Below are positions 34,404-46,800 of a stretch of DNA of 64,000 nucleotides, one piece after another. The translations under genes were made by a program, and so were the position numbers. Below the pieces are notes generated by a model. It was not told the DNA's origin. It worked only from the letters and a program-made list of their open reading frames with translations, and made no database searches. Every line of letters starts with the position of its first letter. Positions within the stretch are counted from its first letter, which is position 1. The DNA is from Manihot esculenta (taxonomy: Eukaryota > Streptophyta > Magnoliopsida > Malpighiales > Euphorbiaceae). Location of the stretch: positions 25,529,691-25,593,690 of the forward strand of contig NC_035161.2 of the NCBI RefSeq assembly GCF_001659605.2, written 5' to 3'.

Positions 34404-35203
34404 TTAAAACAGATATGGATATTGCTGGAGCATAGACTCCCAGGTGCACTCTTCTAGATTGTGGTGGTTCCACAGGACTTTCACCATTGGAATTTCCTTG
34501 TTCCTTAGCTTTTTGATCTGAGTGTCTAAGATCCGTACTGGCTGTTCTATATAGGTGAGATCTCCAAGGATCTCTACATCAGGCTCACTAAGAACCTTAC
34601 TCGGATCTGACACGAACTTTCGGAGCATAGAAACATGGAAAACCGGGTGAATTCTCTCCATAGAAGCAGGTAAATCCAGCTTATACGACACATTCCTGAT
34701 CTTCTGCAAGATCTCAAAGGGTCCAATGTATCGTGGGACTAGCTTACCCTTTTTCCCAAACTGAACCACTCCTTTCATTGGAGACACCTTCAGCAATACC
34801 ATATCACCCTCCTGAAACTCTAACTGCTTCCTGCGGATATCTGCATAGCTTTTCTGTCTGCTCTGAGCAGTCTTGATCCTCTCTCTGATCATGGGCACCA
34901 CTCTGCTGGTGATCTCAACTAACTCCGGCCCTGCAAGAGTCGCCTCTCCTACTTCTTCCCAGCAAACAGGTGATCTGCACTTCCTTCCATACAAAGCTTT
35001 ATAAGGGGCCATCCCTATGCTAGCATGATGACTGTTGTTGTAGGCAAACTCCACCAAAGGTAGATGCTGCCTCCAAGAACCGCCAAAGTCTAACACACAC
35101 ATTCTGAGCATATCCTCTATGGTCTGGATGGTCCTCTCTGACTGTCCATCAGTCTGTGGATGGAAAGCAGTGCTGAAATCCAACCTTGTACCCATAGCAC
35201 TCT
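34404..35203 (-). pseudogene. T3 integrase C-terminal half and chromodomain
   Basis: The open frame carries the integrase region with [14 protein letters not shown], which includes the catalytic Glu. A GPFEIL segment follows, then a chromodomain-like tail with ILDTQIKKLRNKEIPMVKV and an ending in PYLF. It is the direct continuation of the frame left at 43870. T4 separates the second Asp from the catalytic Glu, so the enzyme cannot be made. The ORF appears to start at 35339, but residues before 35203 come from the T4 LTR. Confidence 0.9.
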
Positions 35204-37476
35204 TGTAACGACCCGGAAACCGGTACCCCTCAGTAACGGTCCGAACCATCACTGGCACTAGGATCCAGATCGGCTTAAGGCCGCCGGGACCCGTAGCAAG
35301 CCGACTATACTCTCTGTGTACCTGATAAATCCCAGACATGATACAAATAGACTCAACAATCCTGTAAAACTCTGTAGGCTTAACTGCTGCTACTCAGATA
35401 TGTCAATCTGAAATGGCCCTCCGGGCCTATACCAGGGACTACTATCTGCTGTGGGTCATGGGAATGAAACCCTGTTAATCTGTAACACATTCCACTGGTA
35501 TCTCATCGAAGTCATACATTAAGCCTAACTCACACATTTCTCATCAAGAAACGTAAAACAGGATTCATGTACAGGGGATTAAGCATACATCACGCAACAG
35601 CAAAAACACTAGGGAAAGCACAAGTCTATCCGTATATGACAGTACAGATCTATACATTACATGACCGTTACTCTTTTAATTACATCATGTCCACTACACT
35701 ATTACAGCATACATTCAAGCACAACTTTCCTCTGTCCTCTTGCTGACTGTGATTTCCCATAGCTATCTCAGGACCTGCAAAACTGGGGTTAAGGGAGTGG
35801 GATGAGCTATAGAGCCCAGTGAGGAGGAACAATAAAACAGTTCATTAATTACATGTTCTCATGAAATGCATCACATCACAATCATATCAGCTCAAAGATG
35901 AACTTGTCACCAGTAGCCCTCAACTATATGTTAGAATACCAACAGTGCCAAGGAGACAATGTCATCACCTGGTCTTCCACTTATCTCTCTGATATCATAG
36001 CATGACCAACAGTGCCAAGGAGACGAGGTCTCACCTGGTCTACACTTCACTCTGATCTGACAGCCCAGCTGTCTCACTCATAGTACCAGGAGCGACCTGG
36101 ACTATCCAGGGGCGACCTGGTATGGCTATCTCATGCCATAACTCTGTATCTGCTCTCTGTCAAGGGCTAAGGATCATCCAACATTCATCCACAGGAACAA
36201 CAACATATGCAATGCATCATATTCGTGAAGTCTAATGCACACAACCTAATATATAACATGGCAGTTTATGATGTATGGATCATGCTAGAATCATGTCATT
36301 TCTTAAGATAAATAGTCAGTTTAGTTCCACTCACCTGTAGCCACTGCTTGGCTAACTCTGGGCTACCTCTAACTCTGAAATAGCTACAACGACTGCTAAA
36401 CACCTCGGTTCCTCGGGTCCAATCCTACAATGGAGGACGCAAATGAGGCACCAAACATACTCTATACAACTGAGAAACAACTCCCCAAAACCCCTCTAGA
36501 CTACCTCAAAATATGCATGCAAAACAAACAAAGGAAGGCTGGACAGGGCACCTTCGGCGGCACCTTCGGCGGCCGAATGTCTCCTCCAGAGACGAAAGTC
36601 AGGCATGTTCGGCGGCCTAACTTGGACTTTCGGCGGCCGAACCTGAGTTCATCCAGAACTCAGTTTCGTGCACAAGGACGCCTGCCAGTCCCTCCATCAC
36701 CTGCTCAGCCCTCAATACTTGCAGTTAACCCCTCTAAAACATACATAAACACTTTAACAAGCATAAAGGAGCATCAAACAACTTAAACGCCAACAAAACA
36801 ATATACATAACATGCTTACACCATTAAAACATCAAAACTATACCTAACACCTATATAACCAACTCTACCCTTAACCTCCTTACAAGCTGTTCATAAACCA
36901 TGAAAACAAGTTAAAAGCTTCCCTTACCTCTTGCAACCAGATGCTGGGACAACCTAAACACTGAACTATGGCCACCACGACTTCACCTTCACCACACCTC
37001 CAACACTCTTCTTTTCTCTCCAACCCTTTCCAACCACTTAGACACAACCAACCCTCTGCATAAGCTGATAAAAGCTTGCAGATGAGTCAAGGGAGACGTG
37101 GCCTACCCTCTGGTCATGATCTGGAGGTGAACACCTGGCCAAACCACGGACTGAGGAGTGTGCACAACTAACCGACCACCTCAGCTTCGGCTGCCGAAAC
37201 TGCATGCAAAACCATGCAACTTTCGGGGGCCGAACATAACCTTCGGGGGCCGAACATTGGGCACTTTCGGCGGCCGAACTTAACCTTCGGGGGCCGAACA
37301 TGACAAAAACTCCTTTGGCCAATTCTCCACGAAACTCAACTCGTTTTCTACGCTAAACCTTACAAAGTCTTAAAAACATTTAGCAACTCTTTCTAATACC
37401 GTACTAGAAGTCTCTGACATCCCCGAATTCCACCTGATGATAGGAATTCCGATGTCTGACTTAGCCGGGTATTACA
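35204..37476 (-). mobile_element. 3' LTR of T4 (2273 bp, subfamily D)
   Basis: Minus-strand start TGTAATACCCGGCTAAG and end GTTACA. It has two palindrome clusters (36548-36650 and 37185-37310) and 'cagtgccaaggagac' units around 35940-36030. The TATA of the other subfamilies is not present at the homologous place. Its twin is 41592-43864. Confidence 0.93.
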
Positions 37477-37499
37477 TTCTTCCCCCCTTTAAAACCATT

Positions 37500-39900
37500 C
37501 GTCCTCGAATGTTTACAATAACAAGCACATAGATGCAAATACGCAAGTACGGAAAGCCTAACACCTTTTTCTACGAAGAGACACAGATACCCCTGGAGTA
37601 AAACTCCCGGGTTAGCTATACATTCTGACTCTGCTGCCCCTTAACTGCTTAATCTGTGTCCACACTCTACCTGGATTACTGATCACTCCTGTCTGTACAT
37701 AGTCCACTTGACTCTCTTTGCTACCTACTGACTTCCCTTTCTCTTTACCTTTTCTCAGTTCTATGCACACTACTCTGGTTACACTCACCTTTGCTTCTCT
37801 GTACTTACCCGATCAGAGGAGCAACAGCTCTCAGGAACGGTTAGATGACGTGATTATAGCTTTCTCTATGGTGACACATCACGAGTCACACAGACATGCC
37901 CCAAAACCGAACTCAGATTACAGAACTTGGCTTCTATGCCGTGTTCTCTTATCTACACCACTTAGTAGATAAGGGGCATGCTTCTCTATTCTCTTCTAGT
38001 CTACACTTTTACTGCGCCACTCTAATCCTTGCCTGCCTTTCTTCTTCGTTTCTCTCCTGTCCTGTTCTCTTTTGATCCTTTGACCTACACTGGACTAGCG
38101 CTTTAGCTCTTTAGCTCTGTAGCTCGTCTCTCTAGGATAAACTGATAAGCGACTTTTCCCTGAGGGCAGCTAACATCTCATCTGCCTTTCCCAGTAAATC
38201 GCTGAGCAGTGTTACCTCTTACCTCTGGTTTATTCATCTAGTACACTGACTTTTCTCTCTTATTCGCACCATCTAGTTCCCACCCACCTCTTAGATCTAT
38301 CGTGGAGGCTAATCAGTTCCAACTAGCGGTCTCCACCGATCTGTGTGGGAACACCTATCCTTGGTAGTGACCTTGTGCACCTGTTCACAGCTGTGACAAA
38401 ATCTCAAGGTTTCATCCTTCGGTTCTCACAATGATACTGGACCATTCCAGGGTGTGTGGTACTAAGTCGGATAGAAGCCTTCGCTACCAAGTGCACACTG
38501 CTTACTATCTCTCTCACTCCTGCCATTATGTTTCTTTCTACCTCTGACAACTTTTCACGTCTTACATGCTACAGGTACCATGTCACAGGAAGAGATGAAG
38601 ATAAGTCTAGGCTTCATCCTCACTTGACTTCCCGACTCTATTGGTAATCCTGCTAACGTGGCTGGAATATATCACTCTCTTTCTCTTTTTCTGTCTATGA
38701 GTACTGAGGCTGGTTCCCTGCCCTGACTATTCTGCTCTCAAACAAGAGCAAGAAAACCCCTGATTACCCTGCCTAAAGAAGTCACGAGTCTGTAGGGCTG
38801 ATATCAACCTTCTGGGTATGCTATACTGTCCCCTCTGAGGACTAACTCGGATCCATCCGAGCCTCTGACCCCTAAACTCTCCTACCTTGTCGTTGCAGAC
38901 TTAGGTAGTACCTCGAGTAGCTAGCCAATCCGCCCTAGATTGACATCACTAGTCAACTCTAGAACCATAAGGTCAGCTGGATTGCATCCACTACTCGCAC
39001 CAAACTCTGAACTGAAATGACAGACTGACTCTGCCACAGATGGATCACACTCGGGTCTATCAACCCAAAGAAACTTTCTAAGCCCAGAAGTTATCAACCC
39101 CCCCCTCTAGCTATGGCTCTCAAAACAACAGGGAAAGAAACATCAGGGTCCATGATAACCTACACATCTGAACGCTCTCAAGTGAACGTATCTGACGTCA
39201 CCGTGTTCGATGTGTTAGCCTCCTACTGAGTCAGGATGAAGATCCAAACTAAAGCTAACGAATCTTTCCTCGGGAACCGACCACAAATTAGGAGAACTCG
39301 CTCCTCCTGTCTCAACCGCTGTCCTGAAACATGGCTAGAGCTACAGGCTGAGTTACACTACTAGCAGTCATCTGCTGAGACTGTGCCAATCAGGGCCGCA
39401 GTAGGATACTCACATAACATGAGTCCTTCCTGCTCGCATCTATACATGCCGTAGTCCCATATCAACAGACTACTTTTGTGTACACTCCACGCCTCACGTA
39501 TCCAGAACTATCTGAACTAAAGCTCAATCGCCATCTAAACCCAGACTCACAGACTAACTGAAATCTCTATCAGACCTTTCTTACTTTACGTTATTCTACT
39601 CTGTTCTTTCTCTGCTTGGTTCTACCTCATTTACTTTTCTTTTTGCTTACTTTTCTCTTACTTACTTTTCTTCTTGTTATTATTATTATTTTTTTTTTTT
39701 TCCTCTTTACTGTCTTATTCACTGTCTTACGCTCTTCTCTGTCTTATGTCAAGTATCCTTGAGGTCTCTATTCCGGGATGAGAGATCACTCTCTCTCTAG
39801 CTGGATTGATAAAATCCACGGCTATAGCTCTCAAGCTCTTTCCTGGCTCATTAACCTTGAACTCTTTATCTCTGTCCATCTAACTCTATTACACTTTCCT
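37500..39900 (-). pseudogene. T4 decayed pol and older gag remnant
   Basis: Scattered blocks still align with T3: a pol tail near 37570-37680, an RT fragment near 38340-38470, the protease-RT linker near 38700-38830, protease near 38880-39200 and a decayed gag C-terminus near 39190-39500. No frame is open for more than short stretches. A pyrimidine-rich tract occupies about 39590-39780. The decayed gag end duplicates the intact gag end that begins at 39965. Confidence 0.7.
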
Positions 39901-39904
39901 ATTT

Positions 39905-41320
39905 TCACATCAACTGATCTTCTACTAGTGTCCAGAAAACCATACACACAGCAGAACACTCAAAAGTGAGCTTACCTGGCACCACTGTGTTCGGTGTGTC
40001 TGTCTCTGGCCGAACCTGGGTGAAAATCCGAGCCGGAACTAACGGACTTCCACTTAAGGAACCTCCTGAAGAAGGGACTACTCCCCTTTCGCTATCTCTG
40101 GTTGGAGCTTCTGGTGGAATGATATGGTCTGAGGATGTCTGTGGGAATTGTGCTGACACGATTCTAGTGGGACACTCTCGTGCCATGTGCCCCTCCTGTC
40201 CGCACCTGAAACATGCTGTTGTCCCAGCCCGACAGACTCCTTTGTGCCTCCTACCACACGTCGCACATCTAGAACTATCCCAACCAGAACTCGAACCCTC
40301 ACGAAAACCCATGCCAAACTTTACCCTATTCCAGAACTCTCTTTTCTTTGACCCTTTCAGGCCTCTCACTTTCTTTTTATTCTTTGCAGCAGCCTCACCC
40401 AAAGGAAAACGATCACTGTTCTCTGGGTCAGTTTCTACACTCATATTTTCTGTCTGCCCTGGCTGCTCACATTCACTCTCTTTACACTCCCTTGACCTAT
40501 TTGGACAAGCCCATCCTGCAAACTCTGTAGCAAACTGCTCCCAGGATAAGCTTTCTACCCTCGGGTCCACATACTGGGTGAACCATTCCCTTGCCTGCGC
40601 ACAATTCAATGTGCTCCCTGCCATCTGAATGGCTCTACTCTTACTAACTCCCAACTCATCAGTTATCATCTTGACCAGTCTAAGATACTCAACAGGGTCA
40701 TCACCAGTCTCAAATTTGGGAACATCCAACCTCAAATAAGCTGTCATCTGCACCATACTGTCCCCAGGTGAACTTGGCTTGGGTGTTTGGACACTTGGGG
40801 CTACTGGTTCTACTGGTGGTGGAGGAGGTGTAACATGCCCCGGGTTAGGGGTTACTGACCCTGGGTAACCAAAGACGGGTGGAAACATGGGATACTGTAG
40901 ATATGTCGGGTAAAAGGAAGGATAGGGCATAAAGGTGGGATATGGGTTATACCTAGGAAACTCTGATGTACCTCTCATCGAGTACTCTGCCCCCCACGGG
41001 TAGGGTGGATACTGAGGTGGAACAAACCTCGAGGCCTGAGTGCCTCCTTGGGACTCACCCATATCTCCTCCCAACCTACTCCTGCCAAAGCTACCATCTC
41101 TACTCTGCTCATCCTCCTCTATTCCTCTCATACACCCTGACATACCACTCTGAACAACTCCCCTTCTACTCTCATCAACAGACCTTCTAGGGTCCCTTGA
41201 TGTACCTTCTCTGCTTACACTATCTGATGTTGCCCTTTGCAGAACGGGGAGATGAGCATCCATGTCCTCATCCTCCGGCGGAGCTCCTGTCAATCTAACA
41301 GATCGACGAGTTCCTCTCAT
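39905..41320 (-). CDS. T4 gag protein (~471 aa), with internal deletion
   Basis: Start chosen at 41320 (MRGTR), the start used by T3; the frame is open 26 codons further upstream to 41398 without homology. It has a Pro/Tyr-rich N-terminal region, a Retrotrans_gag core (REWFTQYVDPRVESL, FAGWACP) and a CCHC knuckle CFRCGQEGHMAREC. Compared with T3 gag, about 60-70 residues after NMSVE are missing, including the [16 protein letters not shown] and LHPRYSS part. The frame ends just where the protease DPGAS motif would begin. In the family Gag forms the cytoplasmic particle that packages RNA. Whether this shortened form still assembles is unknown. Confidence 0.8.
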   Translation of the reverse strand: MRGTRRSVRLTGAPPEDEDMDAHLPVLQRATSDSVSREGTSRDPRRSVDESRRGVVQSGMSGCMRGIEEDEQSRDGSFGRSRLGGDMGESQGGTQASRFVPPQYPPYPWGAEYSMRGTSEFPRYNPYPTFMPYPSFYPTYLQYPMFPPVFGYPGSVTPNPGHVTPPPPPVEPVAPSVQTPKPSSPGDSMVQMTAYLRLDVPKFETGDDPVEYLRLVKMITDELGVSKSRAIQMAGSTLNCAQAREWFTQYVDPRVESLSWEQFATEFAGWACPNRSRECKESECEQPGQTENMSVETDPENSDRFPLGEAAAKNKKKVRGLKGSKKREFWNRVKFGMGFREGSSSGWDSSRCATCGRRHKGVCRAGTTACFRCGQEGHMARECPTRIVSAQFPQTSSDHIIPPEAPTRDSERGVVPSSGGSLSGSPLVPARIFTQVRPETDTPNTVVPGKLTFECSAVCMVFWTLVEDQLM

Positions 41321-41577
41321 CCTGCCTCTGAAAAGCACAACATCACACAAAGAGATCAATAAAGGATCCATGTGAGAATACATGAATCCACAACACATAT
41401 AAAGAACATATCATGAAACATACAACTCATCATGGCATTTCACATCAGCATGCAAGACAGGACTCCACATCCTATCAGTGGACATGAGTTTCACTTATTG
41501 TGCTTTCCTTCCTATACAAAACACCACCTCTTTCCGATGTGGGATATCTCAACACACCGTACTCCTGAGGCCCTATG

Positions 41578-41589
41578 CTCTGATACCAA
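41578..41589 (-). other. Primer-binding site of T4 (Met-tRNA)
   Basis: The complement reads TGGTATCAGAGC, 2-3 bases inside the 5' LTR end at 41592. It is the same site as in T3 and at 2325-2336. About 255 bp of leader separate it from the gag ATG. Confidence 0.85.
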
Positions 41590-41591
41590 TC

Positions 41592-43864
41592 TGTAACGAC
41601 CCGGAAACCGGTACTCCTCAGTAACGGTCCGAACCATCACTGGCACTAGGATCCAGATCGGCTTAAGGCCGCCGGGACCCGTAGCAAGCCGACTATACTC
41701 TCTGTGTACCTGATAAATCCCAGACATGATACAAATAGACTCAACAATCCTGTAAAACTCTGTAGGCTTAACTGCTGCTACTCAGATATGTCAATCTGAA
41801 ATGGCCCTCCGGGCCTATACCAGGGACTACTATCTGCTGTGGGTCATGGGAATGAAACCCTGTTAATCTGTAACACATTCCACTGGTATCTCATCGAAGT
41901 CATACATTAAGCCTAACTCACACATTTCTCATCAAGAAACGTAAAACAGGATTCATGTACAGGGGATTAAGCATACATCACGCAACAGCAAAAACACTAG
42001 GGAAAGCACAAGTCTATCCGTATATGACAGTACAGATCTATACATTACATGACCGTTACTCTTTTAATTACATCATGTCCACTACACTATTACAGCATAC
42101 ATTCAAGCACAACTTTCCTCTGTCCTCTTGCTGACTGTGATTTCCCATAGCTATCTCAGGACCTGCAAAACTGGGGTTAAGGGAGTGGGATGAGCTATAG
42201 AGCCCAGTGAGGAGGAACAATAAAACAGTTCATTAATTACATGTTCTCATGAAATGCATCACATCACAATCATATCAGCTCAAAGATGAACTTGTCACCA
42301 GTAGCCCTCAACTATATGTTAGAATACCAACAGTGCCAAGGAGACAATGTCATCACCTGGTCTTCCACTTATCTCTCTGATATCATAGCATGACCAACAG
42401 TGCCAAGGAGACGAGGTCTCACCTGGTCTACACTTCACTCTGATCTGACAGCCCAGCTGTCTCACTCATAGTACCAGGAGCGACCTAGACTATCCAGGGG
42501 CGACCTGGTATGGCTATCTCATGCCATAACTCTGTATCTGCTCTCTGTCAAGGGCTAAGGATCATCCAACATTCATCCACAGGAACAACAACATATGCAA
42601 TGCATCATATTCGTGAAGTCTAATGCACACAACCTAATATATAACATGGCAGTTTATGATGTATGGATCATGCTAGAATCATGTCATTTCTTAAGATAAA
42701 TAGTCAGTTTAGTTCCACTCACCTGTAGCCACTGCCTGGCTAACTCTGGGCTACCTCTAACTCTGAAATAGCTACAACGACTGCTAAACACCTCGGTTCC
42801 TCGGGTCCAATCCTACAATGGAGGACGCAAATGAGGCACCAAACATACTCTATACAACTGAGAAACAACTCCCCAAAACCCCTCTAGACTACCTCAAAAT
42901 ATGCATGCAAAACAAACAAAGGAAGGCTGGACAGGGCACCTTCGGCGGCACCTTCGGCGGCCGAATGTCTCCTCCAGAGACGAAAGTCAGGCATGTTCGG
43001 CGGCCTAACTTGGACTTTCGGCGGCCGAACCTGAGTTCATCCAGAACTCAGTTTCGTGCACAAGGACGCCTGCCAGTCCCTCCATCACCTGCTCAGCCCT
43101 CAATACTTGCAGTTAACCCCTCTAAAACATACATAAACACTTTAACAAGCATAAAGGAGCATCAAACAACTTAAACGCCAACAAAACAATATACATAACA
43201 TGCTTACACCATTAAAACATCAAAACTATACCTAACACCTATATAACCAACTCTACCCTTAACCTCCTTACAAGCTGTTCATAAACCATGAAAACAAGTT
43301 AAAAGCTTCCCTTACCTCTTGCAACCAGATGCTGGGACAACCTAAACACTGAACTATGGCCACCACGACTTCACCTTCACCACACCTCCAACACTCTTCT
43401 TTTCTCTCCAACCCTTTCCAACCACTTAGACACAACCAACCCTCTGCATAAGCTGATAAAAGCTTGCAGATGAGTCAAGGGAGACGTGGCCTACCCTCTG
43501 GTCATGATCTGGAGGTGAACACCTGGCCAAACCACGGACTGAGGAGTGTGCACAACTAACCGACCACCTCAGCTTCGGCTGCCGAAACTGCATGCAAAAC
43601 CATGCAACTTTCGGGGGCCGAACATAACCTTCGGGGGCCGAACATTGGGCACTTTCGGCGGCCGAACTTAACCTTCGGGGGCCGAACATGACAAAAACTC
43701 CTTTGGCCAATTCTCCACGAAACTCAACTCGTTTTCTACGCTAAACCTTACAAAGTCTTAAAAACATTTAGCAACTCTTTCTAATACCGTACTAGAAGTC
43801 TCTGACATCCCCGAATTCCACCTGATGATAGGAATTCCGATGTCTGACTTAGCCGGGTATTACA
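41592..43864 (-). mobile_element. 5' LTR of T4 (2273 bp)
   Basis: Same length as the 3' LTR. The differences seen are single bases near 41619, 42489 and 42738. The right boundary is followed by the TSD ACTCT and the T3 integrase. Confidence 0.93.
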
Positions 43865-43869
43865 ACTCT

Positions 43870-46800
43870 GCAGACTCCGCCAAAATATGGAGGTGAACTG
43901 AGGTCCTCTATCTGACACTATAGACATTGGGACTCCATGCAACCTTACTATCTCCTCCAAATAAACCTGTGCTAACTTATCCACAGAGTAAGTACTCCTA
44001 ACAGGGATGAAATGGGCAGATTTCGTCAGTCTGTCCACAATCACCCATATGGAGTCTAATCTGTTGGACGCTGCCGGTAAGCCCACTACAAAATCCATAG
44101 CTATGTTTTCCCATTTCCACTCTGGAATCGGTAGCGGGTTAAGCATTCCAGTCGGCTTCTGATGTTCCAGTTTCACCCTCTGGCAAACTTCACAGGCGGA
44201 CACAAACTGTGCCACTTCTTTCTTCATAGCTGGCCACCAATACACTCTTTTTAGATCCTGATACATCTTGGTGGCTCCAGGGTGAACACTGTACCTTGCA
44301 TTATGAGCTTCCCTCATAATGTCTCTTTTTAGACTGATGTCATCTGGTACACATAGTCGATTCCCAAAGCGGAGGATCCCTTGGCTGTCAAATCTGAACT
44401 CTGCACTGTTGCCTGACTGAACAGTCCTTTCAATTTTCACTAACTCAGGGTCCTCATGCTGTTTCTGAGCCACCTGCTCCAGAAACACAGGAGTTACTCT
44501 CATCTGTGCTATCAATGCACCTGTACCAGACAACTCAAGCTGTAGTCCTTCATCGATGAGCTTGTAAAACTCCATCACCACTGGTCTTCTCTCTGCTGCT
44601 ATATGGGACAAACTGCCAAGTGATTTCCGGCTTAGGGCATCTGCCACAACATTCGCCTTACCCGGATGGTACTGGATTCTACAATCATAGTCACTGAGCA
44701 GTTCCACCCATCTTCTCTGCCTCAAATTCAGCTCTTTCTGACTCAAGATGTACTGTAAACTCTTATGATCTGTGAAGATCTCGCATTTAACCCCATAAAG
44801 GTAATGCCTCCACATCTTGAGTGCGAAGATAACTGCTGCCATCTCCAGGTCATGGGTGGGGTAATTCAACTCATGCTTCTTGAGCTGTCTAGAAGCATAG
44901 GCAATCACCCTGTCATTCTGCATCAAAACACAACCCAGTCCCACTCTGGACGCATCACAGAACACTATGAAGTCCTCATTACTGACAGGCAGAGCTAACA
45001 CCGGTGCTGATGTTAATCTTCTCTTTAACTCTTCAAAGCTCTCTTCACATTGGTCCGACCACGCGAACCTCTGATTTTTATGTGTCAATCTGGTCATAGG
45101 AGCAGCTATCTTTGAGAAGTTCTAAACGAACCTCCTGTAGTAACCTGCCAAACCCAAAAAGCTTTTAATTTCAGTCACTGTGGTGGGTCTAGGCCAGTTA
45201 GCTACAGTTTCTATCTTCTTGGGGTCTACTTCAATGCCTTCTGCTGATACTACATGCCCCAAGAATGAAATGCTCCTCAACCAAAACTCACTCTTAGAGA
45301 ACTTGGCATAGAAACCATGCTCTCTCAGAGTCTGCAGAACTATCCTCAGATGCTGGGCATGCTCCTCTGCATCTCTGGAGTACACTAAGATATCATCAAT
45401 AAAGACAATAACAAAGTGATCTAGATACTCACTAAAAACTCTGTTCATGAGATCCATGAATGTTGTAGGGGCGTTAGTTAACCCGAACGGCATTACTAAG
45501 AACTCATAATGCCCATATCTGGTCCTGAAAGCTCTCTTTGGCACATCTGCTTCTCTAACTCTCAACTAATGATACCCGGACCTCAGATCTATTTTAGAGA
45601 AACAACCTGCTCCAGCTAGCTGGTCAAATAGATCGTCGATCCTAGGTAAGGGATACTTATTCTTGGTAGTGACCTTGTTCAACTGCCTATAGTCGATACA
45701 AAGTCTGAGGTATCCATCCTTCTTTCTGACAAACAACACTGGCGCACCCCAAGGTGAGGTACTAGGGCGGATGAAACCTTTCTCTACCAAGTCCTGCAAC
45801 TGCTCTTTCAGCTCTTTTAATTCTGCTGGCGCCATCCTGTAGGGAGGAATAGAGATAGGTCTGGTACCAGGCAGCAATTCTATTGCAAACTCTATCTCCC
45901 TATCAGGTGGTAGTCCTGGAAGCTCCTCTGGAAAGACGTCTAGAAAGTCTCGGACTACTGGTACTGAGGCTGGTTCCCTAACCTGTCTATCTAACTCTCT
46001 CACATGAGCTAGAAACCCCTGACAACCCCTCCTAAGCAAACGACGAGCCTGAAGGGCTGAGATCAAACCTCTAGGTGTCCCCCTCCTATCTCCTCTAAAG
46101 ACACACTCTGACCCATCCTGGTCTCTAAGACTGACTACTTTGTCTCTGCAGTCCAAGGTAGCTCCATGTGTAGATAGCCAATCCATCCCTAGAATGACAT
46201 CAAAATCCGTCAAATCTAGAACCACTAGGTCAGCTGGAAGGCATCTACCCTCTATGAACACTGGACTGAAGCGACAGACTGACACTGCCACTGATGGGTC
46301 ACATTTGGGTCCACTGACCCAGAGAGGACACTCTAACTCAGACATGATCAGACCCAATCTCTCCACGGCTCTCGAAGCAATAAAAGAGTGAGAAGCACCG
46401 GGATCCATCAAAGCATACACATCAGAACACCCAATGATGAGATTACCTGACACCACTATGTTCGACGTGTTTGCCTCCTCTTGTGTCACTGTGAAGATCT
46501 GTGCTGGGGTTACTGGACCTTCACCTCGGGAACCTGCTGCTGAAGAAGAGGCCGACCCTCTCCCTCTACCTCTGCCACTGCTCTGAGGTATAGATGGAGC
46601 TGCTGGCTGTGCTACACTGCCTGAGCTCATCTGCTGGGATGGTGCCATAAAGGTCGCCTGAGGACATTCCCGTGAAAAATGTCCCTCCTGCCCACACTTA
46701 TAACAGGCTGAAGATCCCAACCGACAAACTCCTCTGTGCTGTCTCCCACATCTCCTGCATACTGTACTCCCTGTGCTAGAGCTTGAGCCACTACCCATTC

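Larger units (their letters stand above)
35204..43864 (-). mobile_element. Young non-autonomous Tekay-type element T4 (8661 bp), gag only
   Basis: It has a perfect TSD ACTCT (35199-35203, 43865-43869) and two LTRs of 2273 bp each (35204-37476, 41592-43864) that differ at about 3 positions by eye. The PPT is the complement of 37477-37490 and the Met-tRNA primer-binding site the complement of 41578-41589. The 4.1-kb interior has one long ORF, gag (41320-39905). The place of protease, RT and integrase is heavily decayed (37500-39900). Near-identical LTRs with a ruined pol show recent mobilisation by enzymes supplied from another copy. It resembles published TR-GAG-type elements. Confidence 0.93.

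Noticed and set aside
35204..35339. N-terminal extension of the T3 integrase frame
   Set aside because: It lies in the T4 LTR; the real continuation of the frame is at 43870.
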